64,000 nucleotides of DNA from Spirodela intermedia (taxonomy: Eukaryota > Streptophyta > Magnoliopsida > Alismatales > Araceae), in NCBI GenBank assembly GCA_902729315.2, contig LR746272.1:12910327-12974326 (forward strand). The letters are read 5' to 3'. Made by a program: the position numbers and the translations under genes. Positions 1 to 9,645 of the stretch are shown piece by piece. A model generated the notes under the pieces. It did no database searches, was not told the DNA's origin, and saw only the letters and a list, made by a program, of their open reading frames with translations. How positions within the stretch are numbered: position 1 is the first letter of the stretch; each line of letters begins with the position of its first letter.

Positions 1-1732
1 TACATCACTAGTTGGCCATCCTAACATGACGATACTTCGTTGACAATTCTTGATTCTATCTATTCTTGAAACTTTTCAATATGAAACCTGTCAACTTGGA
101 AAATCTTATAGATCTTCTTTTCCTTTCATAGATAATAAAAGAGAATAAATTCTTTTTGACTTAGTACATTCTGCTCCATAGGGTCCTTGTAGGATTCAGA
201 GCTTATGAGGTTTTAGATATTTCTTAGTTTTTATTGATTAGTGTTATAGAGTAACTTGGGTTTATATAATAAAAGAAAATTCGACAATATGCATATTATT
301 CATTTTTTCTGTAGAGAAATATTTATTTACTATTAATGTCTTAAGAAGCGATAATATATTTGAGTTTATTAATAATAAGGTATCAACATTCTTTTCTTCT
401 ATAGGGTGTATTGCATCAAACTACTTGTCTTAAAACTTCTCAACAAAATGAGGTTGTAGAATGTAACTGATGCGGGACAACCTGCTAGGTTGGGCTTAAT
501 AGGCCTGACTAGGGTCATTTGACGCAGGACAACGTACTGACGGTCTTAGTGGGCCTGACTTTGTGGTAAGAGTTGGGCTTGATGTTTATTTAATGGGCTG
601 TGAGAAGGGAGTGATCCTAGAAATTATAAGCTTATTGGGCTGGTGAACCGGAGTGGCTGGGCTGGTGGTCTAGTAGGCTGGGTCGGTGGTTTTGGTGACT
701 AGGCCGGTGGATCAGGTGGATCAGTGGGCTAGGTCGTGTGGTCCGGATGGCTGGCGGCGACAAGTGAGCAGTGGTGACAGAGGCATCGTCACCTGCGCCT
801 TCTCAATTGCCGGACGTCGCCACCTGCGTCGTCGCTGCCTCCTCTGAGTCGCCAGACGGCACCGCCTCCACCGCCACTCCGCCGAGGCCGAGTCCTCAAT
901 GTCCATCCCTGTGGTGGCTCCTGCCAGCGTCGCTTCCTCCTCCTCCAGCCTTCACTGACGATGCCTCTGCCGCCACCGCTCGGTCGCTGCAGCCGCCGTC
1001 AGCCATCTGGACCACCCGACTCAGGCTACCTAAAACCAGCGACCTAGCCACCAGGACCACCAACCCAGCCCACCAGACCACCAGCCCAGCCACTCAAGTT
1101 CAATGCCCCAATAAGCTTATAATTCCTAGGATTACTCCCTTCTCACAGCCCATTAAATAATCATCAAGCCCAACTCTTACCACAGTCAGACCCACCAAGT
1201 CCATCAGTAGATTGTCCTATGTCAAATGACCCTAGTCAGGCTCATTAAGCCCGACCAAGCGCGTCATCCCGCATCACTGTTGTTTTTCGATCAAGTGGTG
1301 AGCCAGAATATAGAGCCATGGCTCATACTGCTTGTAATTTTTTATGGGTTCTCTCAACTCTCCATGATTTTAGTTATTCTACTTTGCTACCAGTGCCCAT
1401 GTATCACGACAATGAGGTTATCATCTTCATTGCTAGTAATTCGGCATATCATGAGTGTAATAAAACATATTTAGGTAGATTGTCACTTTATTACAGATGA
1501 TGTCTTAGTCGGCGAGATTTCTACTCTACATATCTCTACTCGAGGACCAACTAGTAGATATCTTCACCTTCGCCGTTCCTGACTATTTGATATTCATTTC
1601 AAGCAGAGCATGTAAGATCTCCATGCTGCGACTTGTGGGGGAGTGTTGAAGTCATAATGGGTTTATCCCAATTTCTTTTATTAATGACAATTTTGTAATT
1701 TCATTGTTAGGGTTAAAGTATTTAACCCAACA
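1..1732 (+). mobile_element. Decayed Ty1/Copia retrotransposon (integrase and RNase H remnants, 3' LTR start)
   Basis: Bases 1-466 read, with some frame breaks, as the Copia integrase core: a 'HS-PWGP' block, an 'FIDDYSRVTWVY'-like block, 'LRSDN', and then HQTTCLKTSQQN near 410-460. After an unrelated insert (468-1276) the reading resumes at about 1280 with the Copia RNase H signature (SSGEPEYRAMAHTAC) and the conserved C-terminal tail up to about 1640. A purine-rich tract (TGTGGGGGAG) precedes TGTTGAAG at about 1645, which is the expected polypurine tract and 3' LTR start. The LTR piece ends in CCAACA at 1732. Reverse transcriptase is missing between integrase and RNase H, so the element is internally deleted and dead. 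Confidence 0.8.
468..1276. mobile_element. Foldback / Mutator-like element with inverted repeats of about 300 bp
   Basis: The left arm (about 468-765) is the imperfect reverse complement of the right arm (about 985-1276). Both outer ends read TGATGCGGGA inward, and the arms share long runs such as TTGGGCTTGATG and AATTATAAGCTTATTGGG. The 215-bp loop is GC-rich (765-985) and unrelated to the arms. It sits inside the Copia remnant, between integrase and RNase H. I see no convincing target-site duplication and no transposase, so it is a non-autonomous element. Long-TIR Mutator-like (possibly gene-fragment-carrying) or foldback class are both possible. Confidence 0.7.
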
Positions 1733-3880
1733 TAAAAGATGATTTAAATAATAATAATAAAGTTTTCAGATTTTTTTTTCCTCCTTGATGTGCTGATTCT
1801 TGAGGAAATCTCCGACGTAGAAGGTAGAGAATGGTAGGGAGAGAAGGGCAGAGAAGAGGAACTGATGGGTGGGTGCGGAGGAGGCTCTCTCTGTTGGAGG
1901 GGCAGGGAGCACCAGGCACATGGGGCGCCGCTGGGCTGAAATCTCCGCGACAGATTCTGCAACAGCGGTCAGATAAGATCGGCAAGTAGACCGATGGGGG
2001 TGTCGTCTTCTCCGACGAACAGCGGCGGAACTGGGCGCCACCAGTGGAGGGGATTCCCTTCGAGATTTTCCCGAGTCTGACGGCGAATTCCGTCGTCGGT
2101 CTCCCCGTCGCCCCCGGGCCCAGTGGGCGGCCCATCGAACGCTTCACTGTCGGAGGAAGCCTCTCGCCATGACGCGGCAGAGAGAGAGAGAAAGATTCAG
2201 ATATTCTCGTTCGTCGAGGAACAAAGCTGCAGTTTCTTTGGCGGGGGGGTCGATCTTCATCGTCCGGGCCTAATAATTTACGCATCATTGCAGGGGGAGA
2301 GAGACGACGAGTACCGTGCTTTCTGCATCTCCTTGTCCGCGCTGGCGGCCGTCGTTTTCCGGGTCGTGAAGTGATATCAGATAATAAATATCATAGTCTC
2401 AATTCATCGTCTCCGCACTACTTCTCTCTCAAAGATCGTCGAGAAAGAAGAAAAGATATAATCCCATTTCTTTCCCCCCGCCTCCCCTCTCCACCCCTCT
2501 CCTTGTCTGCGGCACGCATTTCTCGCCGGATAAGGGAGCGGATTACGCCCGCTTTACGAAAGACGACCGCGACGGGGTTCGAAGGTGATTTGATATTCCC
2601 ACTGGAGAGTGAACCGCCGTGACAACTTGCCGAAGACCCGCGGCGGGGACGACGGCGGGGCAGCCAAAAGGAGAAAACTTTCCCCCCGCGGCCTCCGCGT
2701 AGACTCCGTGTGCCGATCGGCGCCGCCGCTTTCTCATTAGTCTCCCTCCAATCATCTCCCCACATATCGAGGAAAAACAATATACAGCGTGGCGGCTGAG
2801 TAGGAGCCTTCTGGGGGAGAATGAAGACTTGGGGCCCTGTTGAAAGAACCAGACCAGACGGAGCAGCAGCGAGTCGACAGATGCCGGGTCACTCGATGTG
2901 ACTCGGGCTGGCCAATCACGGCGGCCCCGAGTCATCTCGCGGTGACGTTTTCTATCCCCGTGTCCGTATGTCTCTGCAGCAGCTGCCCCTTGCACTCCTC
3001 GACACGTCCCACGTGATCTCTCTCTCTCGCCGACTCTAACATAGGTTTGTGGGCCCACTCCTGACGGGCTCAGATTCGGTGCGCCTCGTCGACATAGGTC
3101 TCGTTGGCAGGTTAAGACACTCTCTCAGCAGCTCCATTGAGGGACTGCCACGTCATTATCTCCCATATCCCTGCAACAAAAAGATCCGCTCGTTTCTGAC
3201 GGTATGGTCTCTCACCTGTGGGCCCCTTCCCAGTGATGAAGTTGGCGAGGTAAAACCGCGGATTTGAATTCCGGGGAAGAGGTAAGCGCGCCAGGATAGT
3301 TCCACACACGTGGAGGTCGCCTCCCGGAACACACGGGGTGCGTGTCCAGCAACTAGCAGCCGCTCGAGCCGGTACCTCGTCTTTTCCTTTCGCGTTTTCA
3401 CAGTGGAGGGACTCGACTCCACCTAGGTACGTACGTACGCGGGGAGGTCCGTCCGCATCGATACAGACCTGCATAGTGGGGCCCGCCCCTCCTACGCGGA
3501 TCTCTGTCGCCTCACGTTAATCGCAGACCGAGATGGCCTACCACCTCGAAAAGGACAGGGAGGGTGAGGCGGCTTCTGAGCCCCGTGGGATCGGACGGCT
3601 GAGATTGGATCAGATATCTGGACCCCAGGTCTGCAAGCGAATCGGCGCAGGGGACCGCGCCGCGCACAAAGATTCGACCGTTGGAGTGTATTAGGAGTAA
3701 TTAAGTAAATTATATACGGCGACAGGTCGCTAACAGTTGTAATTATGTCAGGGCGGCGATAAATTGATGTTAACGGCATTCGCCTCTCGCTAACCCCCGC
3801 GATATGACGAGAAATCGGCGGGGAGAAGTCAGAATTTACGACCTTTCTTGCAGAATAAAACGATCCTTCATCGGCCATAC
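1733..3880. other. Intergenic region with no recognisable gene
   Basis: Mixed-composition DNA between the Copia remnant and the hydrolase gene. The stretch 1780-3060 is GC-rich and has open frames on both strands (the longest is 188 codons, minus strand, 1722-2288). None carries a motif I recognise, and the overlapping frames are typical of GC-rich non-coding DNA. The right part presumably contains the distal promoter of the hydrolase. Confidence 0.5.
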
Positions 3881-4057
3881 CGCCCTCCCCCCAACCCTCG
3901 CTCTCTCTCTCTCTCTCTCTACCTCTCTATCTTTGAGGTCTTTCGGCTGCTAATTGTTGCTCCTCGATTCCCTCTCTGGCGTTCGTTTCATTCCGATCCC
4001 TCGCTCCTTTCTGCAAGCCCTAACCTTGCAGGAGCAGGTAGTCGCCGGGGAGCGGGC

Positions 4058-4099
4058 ATGACAGGAGGCGCCGCTGGTTGGATCCAGCGCCTAGTCTAG
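4058..4099 (+). other. Upstream ORF 1 (13 codons) in the hydrolase leader
   Basis: An ATG at 4058 opens a 13-codon frame ending in TAG at 4097-4099, 240 bp before the main start codon. If it lies in the mature leader it could reduce main-frame translation. No family conservation is known to me. Confidence 0.35.
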
Positions 4100-4115
4100 G
4101 GGAATTCGCACGGCC

Positions 4116-4250
4116 ATGGAGAGGACGACAACGTCGACGCAACAATCGGACACTTCGACGAACGAACCGGGGGCGCGGGGCTTGCCTTCTGCTTTGCCAG
4201 TTCCTCCGCCGCCTATGCGGTTGCTGACATCTAATAGATTATCTTCCTGA
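4116..4250 (+). other. Upstream ORF 2 (44 codons) in the hydrolase leader
   Basis: An ATG at 4116 opens a 44-codon frame closing with TGA at 4248-4250, 87 bp before the main ATG. The peptide is Thr/Ser-rich and then Pro-rich, with no recognised domain. It precedes the main ORF without overlap, so reinitiation is possible. Confidence 0.35.
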
Positions 4251-4337
4251 TTAACGGGAGGAAATACCGTGAGCAGAACGGAGTCCCCGGCGTTGATCGC
4301 CGGGGGATAAGGGGGTTGCGAGTCCTCCTTAACGAAA

Positions 4338-7300
4338 ATGGCGGCAGGGAAAGGGAATCTGGAGAGGTTGTGGCGTGCGTTTCGCATTATCTTCTTCATG
4401 ATCACTCTAGTGGCATCGTTGCTGGTGCTGTCCGCGCCGGTGCTCGTTGCGGTGGGGGACACAGTGGGATCGCTGGTATTGGCCTTGAAGTTTGCCTGCG
4501 CGGGCTGCCACGGCCTTAGGGGGCTGTTGAACAAATACTCGTTCAGGAGCTCGCTCATGGATATATCTCTCATCTCCGTCATCAGATCTCTTGTTATAAC
4601 ATGTGAGGAATCTTTCCCCGTTTTTTTGATCAATCTATATAAAAGATTTCTTTCTCCGTTGTTCCTTTTTCTTCTGCAACGACTACGGAACCTTCGGTAA
4701 CACTTGCGCTGCAGACGTGCGTAAAGATTTTTTTTCGGAGAAACAGTTTCCATTTTAAGCATCGTGGGGATCGCCTGAAACAAAAGACATATGACCGTAA
4801 ATTTTCAATTTCTGCAGTAAAAAAAATGGAGTAAAATTCAAGTTTTATTTCTCTTTTCATACCAATGATTTATTCGCGACTACAATTACTCTGCTTATAT
4901 TCATTTGCAGATATTTTAATCCGAACGAGAATATAACAGCTTATTTTTTTTCAGAGCGACGGAAAATGTTTTGAAAGGAGAATAATAGTATCCGACTTGA
5001 GAACTGTTATCCTTGTTTTTACTTCGACAAAAGGGGGACCCGTTCTTTCAAGTATGACGTCTTTGGGGTTCAAATGTGAATTCCTTACGGACTTCGAAAA
5101 CATCCTGCTTCCGTGACATGTCCTTGTATATTTCTCTTCTACAAGTTCGTGCTGTCTTCTTTTCCCGATTATATTTTTCCATTCATCGGTGATTTCACTT
5201 TCTTTCGGATGTTTGTATCTCAGCTAATTACTTTAACCAGGGGGTTGAATATAACTGCAACTCTTGTGCTGTTAGAGAGTTATTCTTCGCTAGTTCATTT
5301 AGAATCATTGTTTTCTATATGGGAGTGATTTAGGATTGAATTATGAACTATTTCTTTTATTTCTGACGTTCCTACCACAGAGAAAAGGAGTAAATGTATA
5401 TTTTAAAGTAATATTTTTAACTTTACTTCAGGTGTTGATCTTAAAATGTAGTATACTCTAGTTCATGAACAAAGTGATGAAAATCCTTCGTTTCTTGGCG
5501 TCATATTTGATTGCAGGTGTTTATTCATTTTGTGATGGTCCTGGGCTTTCTCATGGTCCTTATCTCGGAATAGCAACAGTCTGCTCTATTGCATCCATAA
5601 TTATCTTGTCAGTGAAGGCTTGTGTCTTTTCTCCTCTTCTCGAAGTAGAACGACAAGATACATCTCCATTGGTGCGGCAGACGTCGTATACGAATAAAGC
5701 GTGGTGTTTGCCAGTTATGTTTATTTTCTCCATAGTTTTTGCTCTTGGTCATGTCATGGTTGCCTACCGCACTAGCTGCCGGGCACGAAGAAAATTGTTA
5801 CTCCACAGGATCGATCCAGAAGCTGTGAGTTTCACCGAATCGTATACCTCAGAATTTTTGAAACTGAGAAAACTTGGAAGTTTTTACATCTCTTCCTTCC
5901 TTTATCTGCTACAGATTTTGGTCTGCAAGAATGTTTTCTCAGGGTATGGCAAGGTTCCTCGATCTCCCACTCCTTCCTCTGGTAAAGTCTCCAGGATTGA
6001 TGGTGAAACAAAAAGAAGCGTGGTTTGGGAGGAAACTAATATCTCGATCAGTTTACTTGCGGACGCTGATAGTTTGTTCCTTATATGTCAAGGCCTCACG
6101 CTGCATTACAAGATCAGCAGCATCGAATCTCCAATGTCTCATACATTATCTTCTTCCCCGTTTTCAGAATGTAGCCCCAACTGTAGCCCCCGACGTGCTT
6201 CATCTGGAAAACTTAAAGTTGATAGGCCCATCAATATTCCATCAAAAAATCAGCATCATATTTCTAGGAGTTTTAGCAACCAATTCCACCATTCTTCCCT
6301 TTATGCACCTCTATTGTCTGGCTTAGCTACCTCTCCCAATTTTTTTTCTGATGAAGTTCCTTCTCCAAGCTTGGATAACCACAATTCTGAGACGTGTTTG
6401 CCTAATTCTCCAAGTTTAGAAACAGACACTGAGCAAGGTGGGAAGTTTGGTGTTGTGTTGGTTCATGGATTTGGAGGTGGTGTGTTCTCATGGAGACATG
6501 TGATGGGTGCTCTTGCTCGGCAGATTGGTTGCACTGTAGTGGCTTTTGATCGTCCTGGCTGGGGATTAACTTCTCGACCCCGCAGAAAGGACTGGGAGGA
6601 GAAGCAATTACCCAACCCGTATAAAATGGAATCCCAGGTGACTCCTCCGCCCTGTGTAACAATATTCTTCTATTCTTTGGGCTATCTCTTTTCCTAGTTC
6701 TAATGCAGAGAACACAAAAGAAAACGTTATATTTGACACTTTATGGTCGTTTGTACAAAAAAGTTCAACAACGTTTCTGCTTGAACAAGAAGTCTGGATA
6801 TATGGAAATAATCTTACACCTGTCACATACTGAAATATAGCACTCTTGTCCAAACGTTTAAAGTTGTGCCTCTCTTCCTAATCAGAATCGTAATAGATAA
6901 ATCTGATATAGAAGAATTATTATTCCAATGATAGTTACCTCCAAAATATCCTTGGTGATTCATTCATAATCAGGATTAAAGTGGGCATTTTCATCCAAAT
7001 TTCTTTCTCTCCTTACTATCAAATTTAGGCATCATATCGTATTAAAGCTAATAGGCTGCACTTTATTTTATATTTTTTAACAGTACTAATTTGGCTATTA
7101 CGATTCATACGAGTAGGACATAATTTCTTATTCATCTTAGTTTGTCATAGTGACCGTTTGATGTATAAAGATCCTAAGATATCATACCATTTCATACTAC
7201 ATTTGGCTCTGAAATAGTGCTGAATGTTGCTCAATCTTTAATTGAAATGCAGACAGTACAATAGATTCGAACAACACTGTTGAATGCTTTGATGTGATGT

Positions 7301-9031
7301 ATTGAAATGTGACATTTTGATGTAGATCTTAAAATTTCATTGAATTTTATTGTGTTTTTCAAATCATTGTCCCAAAACAGTTCAATTGAAGGTTTTTCTT
7401 TTTTTTTTTTTTTGGTCATAACATGCAACACAGTTCCATTTTATTCCATTTATGCTTAGTTAAAGGCCTAGTTAGGAGATCGAATTTTCTATGTGGTTAC
7501 AACAGGTCGATCTTCTTCTGTCTTTCTGCACTGCGTTGGGCTTCTCCTCGGTGGTTCTTGTTGGTCACGATGACGGTGGGATACTAGTTCTAAAAGCTGC
7601 AGAAAAATTGCGTATATCTGGGACATTCAACGTAAGTGACTTCGACTCACAGTCAATTATTCTACCAGACACAATGAGGCATATTTCTTCGTGTTGAGTG
7701 AATGGGTTAAGGGTTTGGGTGCCTAGTTGACCAGTGCTAATAGACACTTACCCAGCTCACTATAACACTTTGATAGCCTGGCTCTGCAGCCTTGACCATT
7801 ATTCTGGGATCTTTATTCAAAAAATGAATAAATTTACATACTTTCATTGGTTTGTACATTTGTAAACAACGTTCCTAGTTAAGAAAGTTATGAACAGAAC
7901 AATCTCTGCGGATGAATATCACTGAAAATGTTTAATATTGGAATACACTTGATCTCTCTGGGTGTTTAATAAATAAAAAACCAGTCTTCTTAAGATCAAT
8001 GAACTTATCCCTCTAAATATGCTTGATACCCTCACTTTCACGCGGGCATAACAAGTGCTTCTTTCGCAGTTATAAGGCATCATGTGACGTGTTCCAAGGT
8101 TAATTTCGAGAGGTTTTTTCTGAAACACCTTCGCAAGTGTCAGTTTGATACAGATTTTTCAGATAGGTTTTGGTCATAGATGCCTGTGAATATAATCAGA
8201 ACGGAGTAAAGTTGGTACGCCATCATCATCATGTTGGCTCCTCAGATGACTTTATTTTCGCCGACAGTCTGCATCAATGTCTCTGAGGGAATCTCGGGGC
8301 CACCTCCTCCATCTGCTCTCTTCTTACACTGGCAGCTTTTCTCAGGTCAAAGTCAAGGGGGTGGTGCTGCTCAGTGTCAGCTTATCCAGAGAGGTGGTCC
8401 CTGCATTCGCCCGCATCCTCTTGCATACTTCTCTGGGAAAGAAGCACATGGTGCGGCCCCTCTTGCGCACAGAAATCACCCAGGTCATCAACCGTCGAGC
8501 GTGGTACGACGTCTCCAAGCTCACCACAGAGGTCTTGAGCCTCTACAAGGTACAGAGCCGAGCCGCCCTTAGCGACCTTTCATACATCCCCATTTATTTA
8601 TACATGCATATAAATGCATGCAGGCCCCGCTATGTGTGGAGGGCTGGGATGAAGCGCTCCACGAGATAGGGAGACTGTCCTTCTCCACCGTTCTTTCGCC
8701 CCAGAACGCGGCGGCACTGCTGAAGTCTGTCCAGGACCTGCCGGTCCTGATGGTAGCCGGCGCCGAGGACGCGCTCGTCACGCTCAAGTCGGCCCAAGCC
8801 GTGGCCTCTGGGTTCGAGAATTCCGTAAGCGCCGCCCTCTCCACACATCGACCCACCCTCTGATCTCGGCTCACGGCTACGCCTATCCTGTTACAGAGGC
8901 TGGTGGCGATCTCCGGGTGCGGTCATCTCCCCCACGAGGAGTGCCCCAAGGCCCTCCTGGCGGCCCTCTCGCCCTTCATCACCAGGCTGGTCCCCTCAGC
9001 GCTGCCTGATGTTCTTTCCCAGAGACAGTAG
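4338..9031 (+). CDS. Membrane-anchored alpha/beta-hydrolase fold protein (7 exons, 653 aa)
   Basis: Rebuilt exons are 4338-4602, 5517-5824, 5915-6637, 7506-7631, 8346-8549, 8624-8824 and 8897-9031, all with GT-AG introns and a continuous frame of 1962 nt. The N-terminal third holds several hydrophobic segments (about residues 15-50, 80-125, 145-165), so it is probably an integral membrane protein. The C-terminal hydrolase domain has the oxyanion motif HGFGGG (375-380), a nucleophile elbow GHDDG (452-456) with Asp454 where many relatives have Ser, the acid in GAED (Asp591) and the His in GCGHLP (His619). Length and layout match the Arabidopsis At1g80280/At1g15490/At1g52750 group (compared from memory), whose substrate I do not know. 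Two upstream ORFs precede it. The second intron is only 90 nt, in frame and stop-free. It looks intact. Confidence 0.92.
5825..5914 (+). other. 90-nt in-frame, stop-free intron of the hydrolase gene
   Basis: A canonical donor (GCT|GTGAGT) and acceptor (GCTACAG|ATT) bound a 90-nt segment whose removal joins '...HRIDPEA' to 'ILVCKNVFSG', as family members read from memory. The segment is a multiple of three with no stop, so retention would insert 30 residues next to a membrane segment without breaking the frame. A plain ORF reading of 5465-6697 hides this intron. Confidence 0.75.
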
Positions 9032-9645
9032 CAGCGGTTACCTGATGTTCTTCCCCTTTGGGAAATCTCCAAATTTTGGTGTTCGACGGAGGAGGAGGCC
9101 GCGGCGGCGGCAGCAAGCCCGGAGCTCTCCTCCTTTCTGCACCACCCTCGCCTTCGCTTGCCTCCCTTCTCCCCCTGCCCCCTTCGAAACGTTGCTCGGA
9201 CGGCGATCGGCTGTCCACGGCCAAGTGGACGATGATGCCGTGGAAATTGTACAGGTCTCTGGTTGTTTTTTCGATTCAGAAATTATCGTCTGGCAAATCC
9301 CGTGGCCGGCAACTCTCGGTAGACTAGTCCATTAAAGAGCAGGCGGCCCATTTTGGATCAACGTTGGGCCGGACATCGGCCCGAAATGGACCCAATGGCG
9401 CCCATTATGTCTATTACGGGCCGAAGGGTCCTTTTGGGTGTTCGTCTTCGGGTCGTCGACTGAAGTTGGGCCCATTTGCGATTACTCGGGGCCCTATGAC
9501 GAAAGCCCAGTCTGGATCGGCGATGGTCCATTGGGCTGGTCTGGTTGTTATGTTGTGGGGTTCCAAGTAGGAAGGGGATAAGAGGAGTGGGGAGGGGAAT
9601 GGCGGGAATATCGCGCGAGTGGGGGAGAATAAAATCGCACCACCA
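9032..9645 (+). promoter_or_regulatory. Hydrolase 3' flank and SOUL-gene promoter with clustered GGCCCA/TGGGCC (site II-like) elements
   Basis: Between the two tandem genes, 9340-9545 carries repeated GGCCCA, TGGGCC and GGGCCC motifs (for example near 9346, 9365, 9378, 9417, 9468, 9489). Such site II elements are known in plant promoters of housekeeping and organelle-related genes. The next start codon is at 9646, so this is probably its promoter. No clear TATA box is seen. Confidence 0.5.

Larger units (their letters stand above)
3700..4337 (+). promoter_or_regulatory. Probable core promoter and 5' leader of the hydrolase gene, with CT microsatellite
   Basis: A TATA-like ATTATATAC lies at about 3705. 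It is followed about 190 bp later by a (CT)n tract (3899-3920) of the kind common in plant 5' leaders, and then by a pyrimidine-rich segment up to the main ATG at 4338. The leader would contain two short upstream ORFs (see separate entries). The transcription start cannot be fixed from sequence alone, and a leader intron is not excluded. Confidence 0.4.

Noticed and set aside
771-1160. 129-codon Pro/Thr/Ser-rich frame
   Set aside because: It spans the loop and right arm of the inverted-repeat element; composition follows the GC-rich repeat, not a protein family.
1722-2288. 188-codon minus-strand frame
   Set aside because: Low-complexity Pro/Arg/Ser composition, overlaps other open frames and ends in a poly-A-rich stretch next to a transposon; no motif to support a gene.
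4091-4783. 230-codon minus-strand frame across hydrolase exon 1
   Set aside because: Overlaps the strongly supported exon encoding the conserved N-terminal membrane segment, and its own protein has no family resemblance.
5465-6697. Single 410-codon ORF as a stand-alone hydrolase
   Set aside because: It begins inside intron 1, reads through the 90-nt intron and runs past a GT donor at 6638. The spliced model joins all catalytic motifs.
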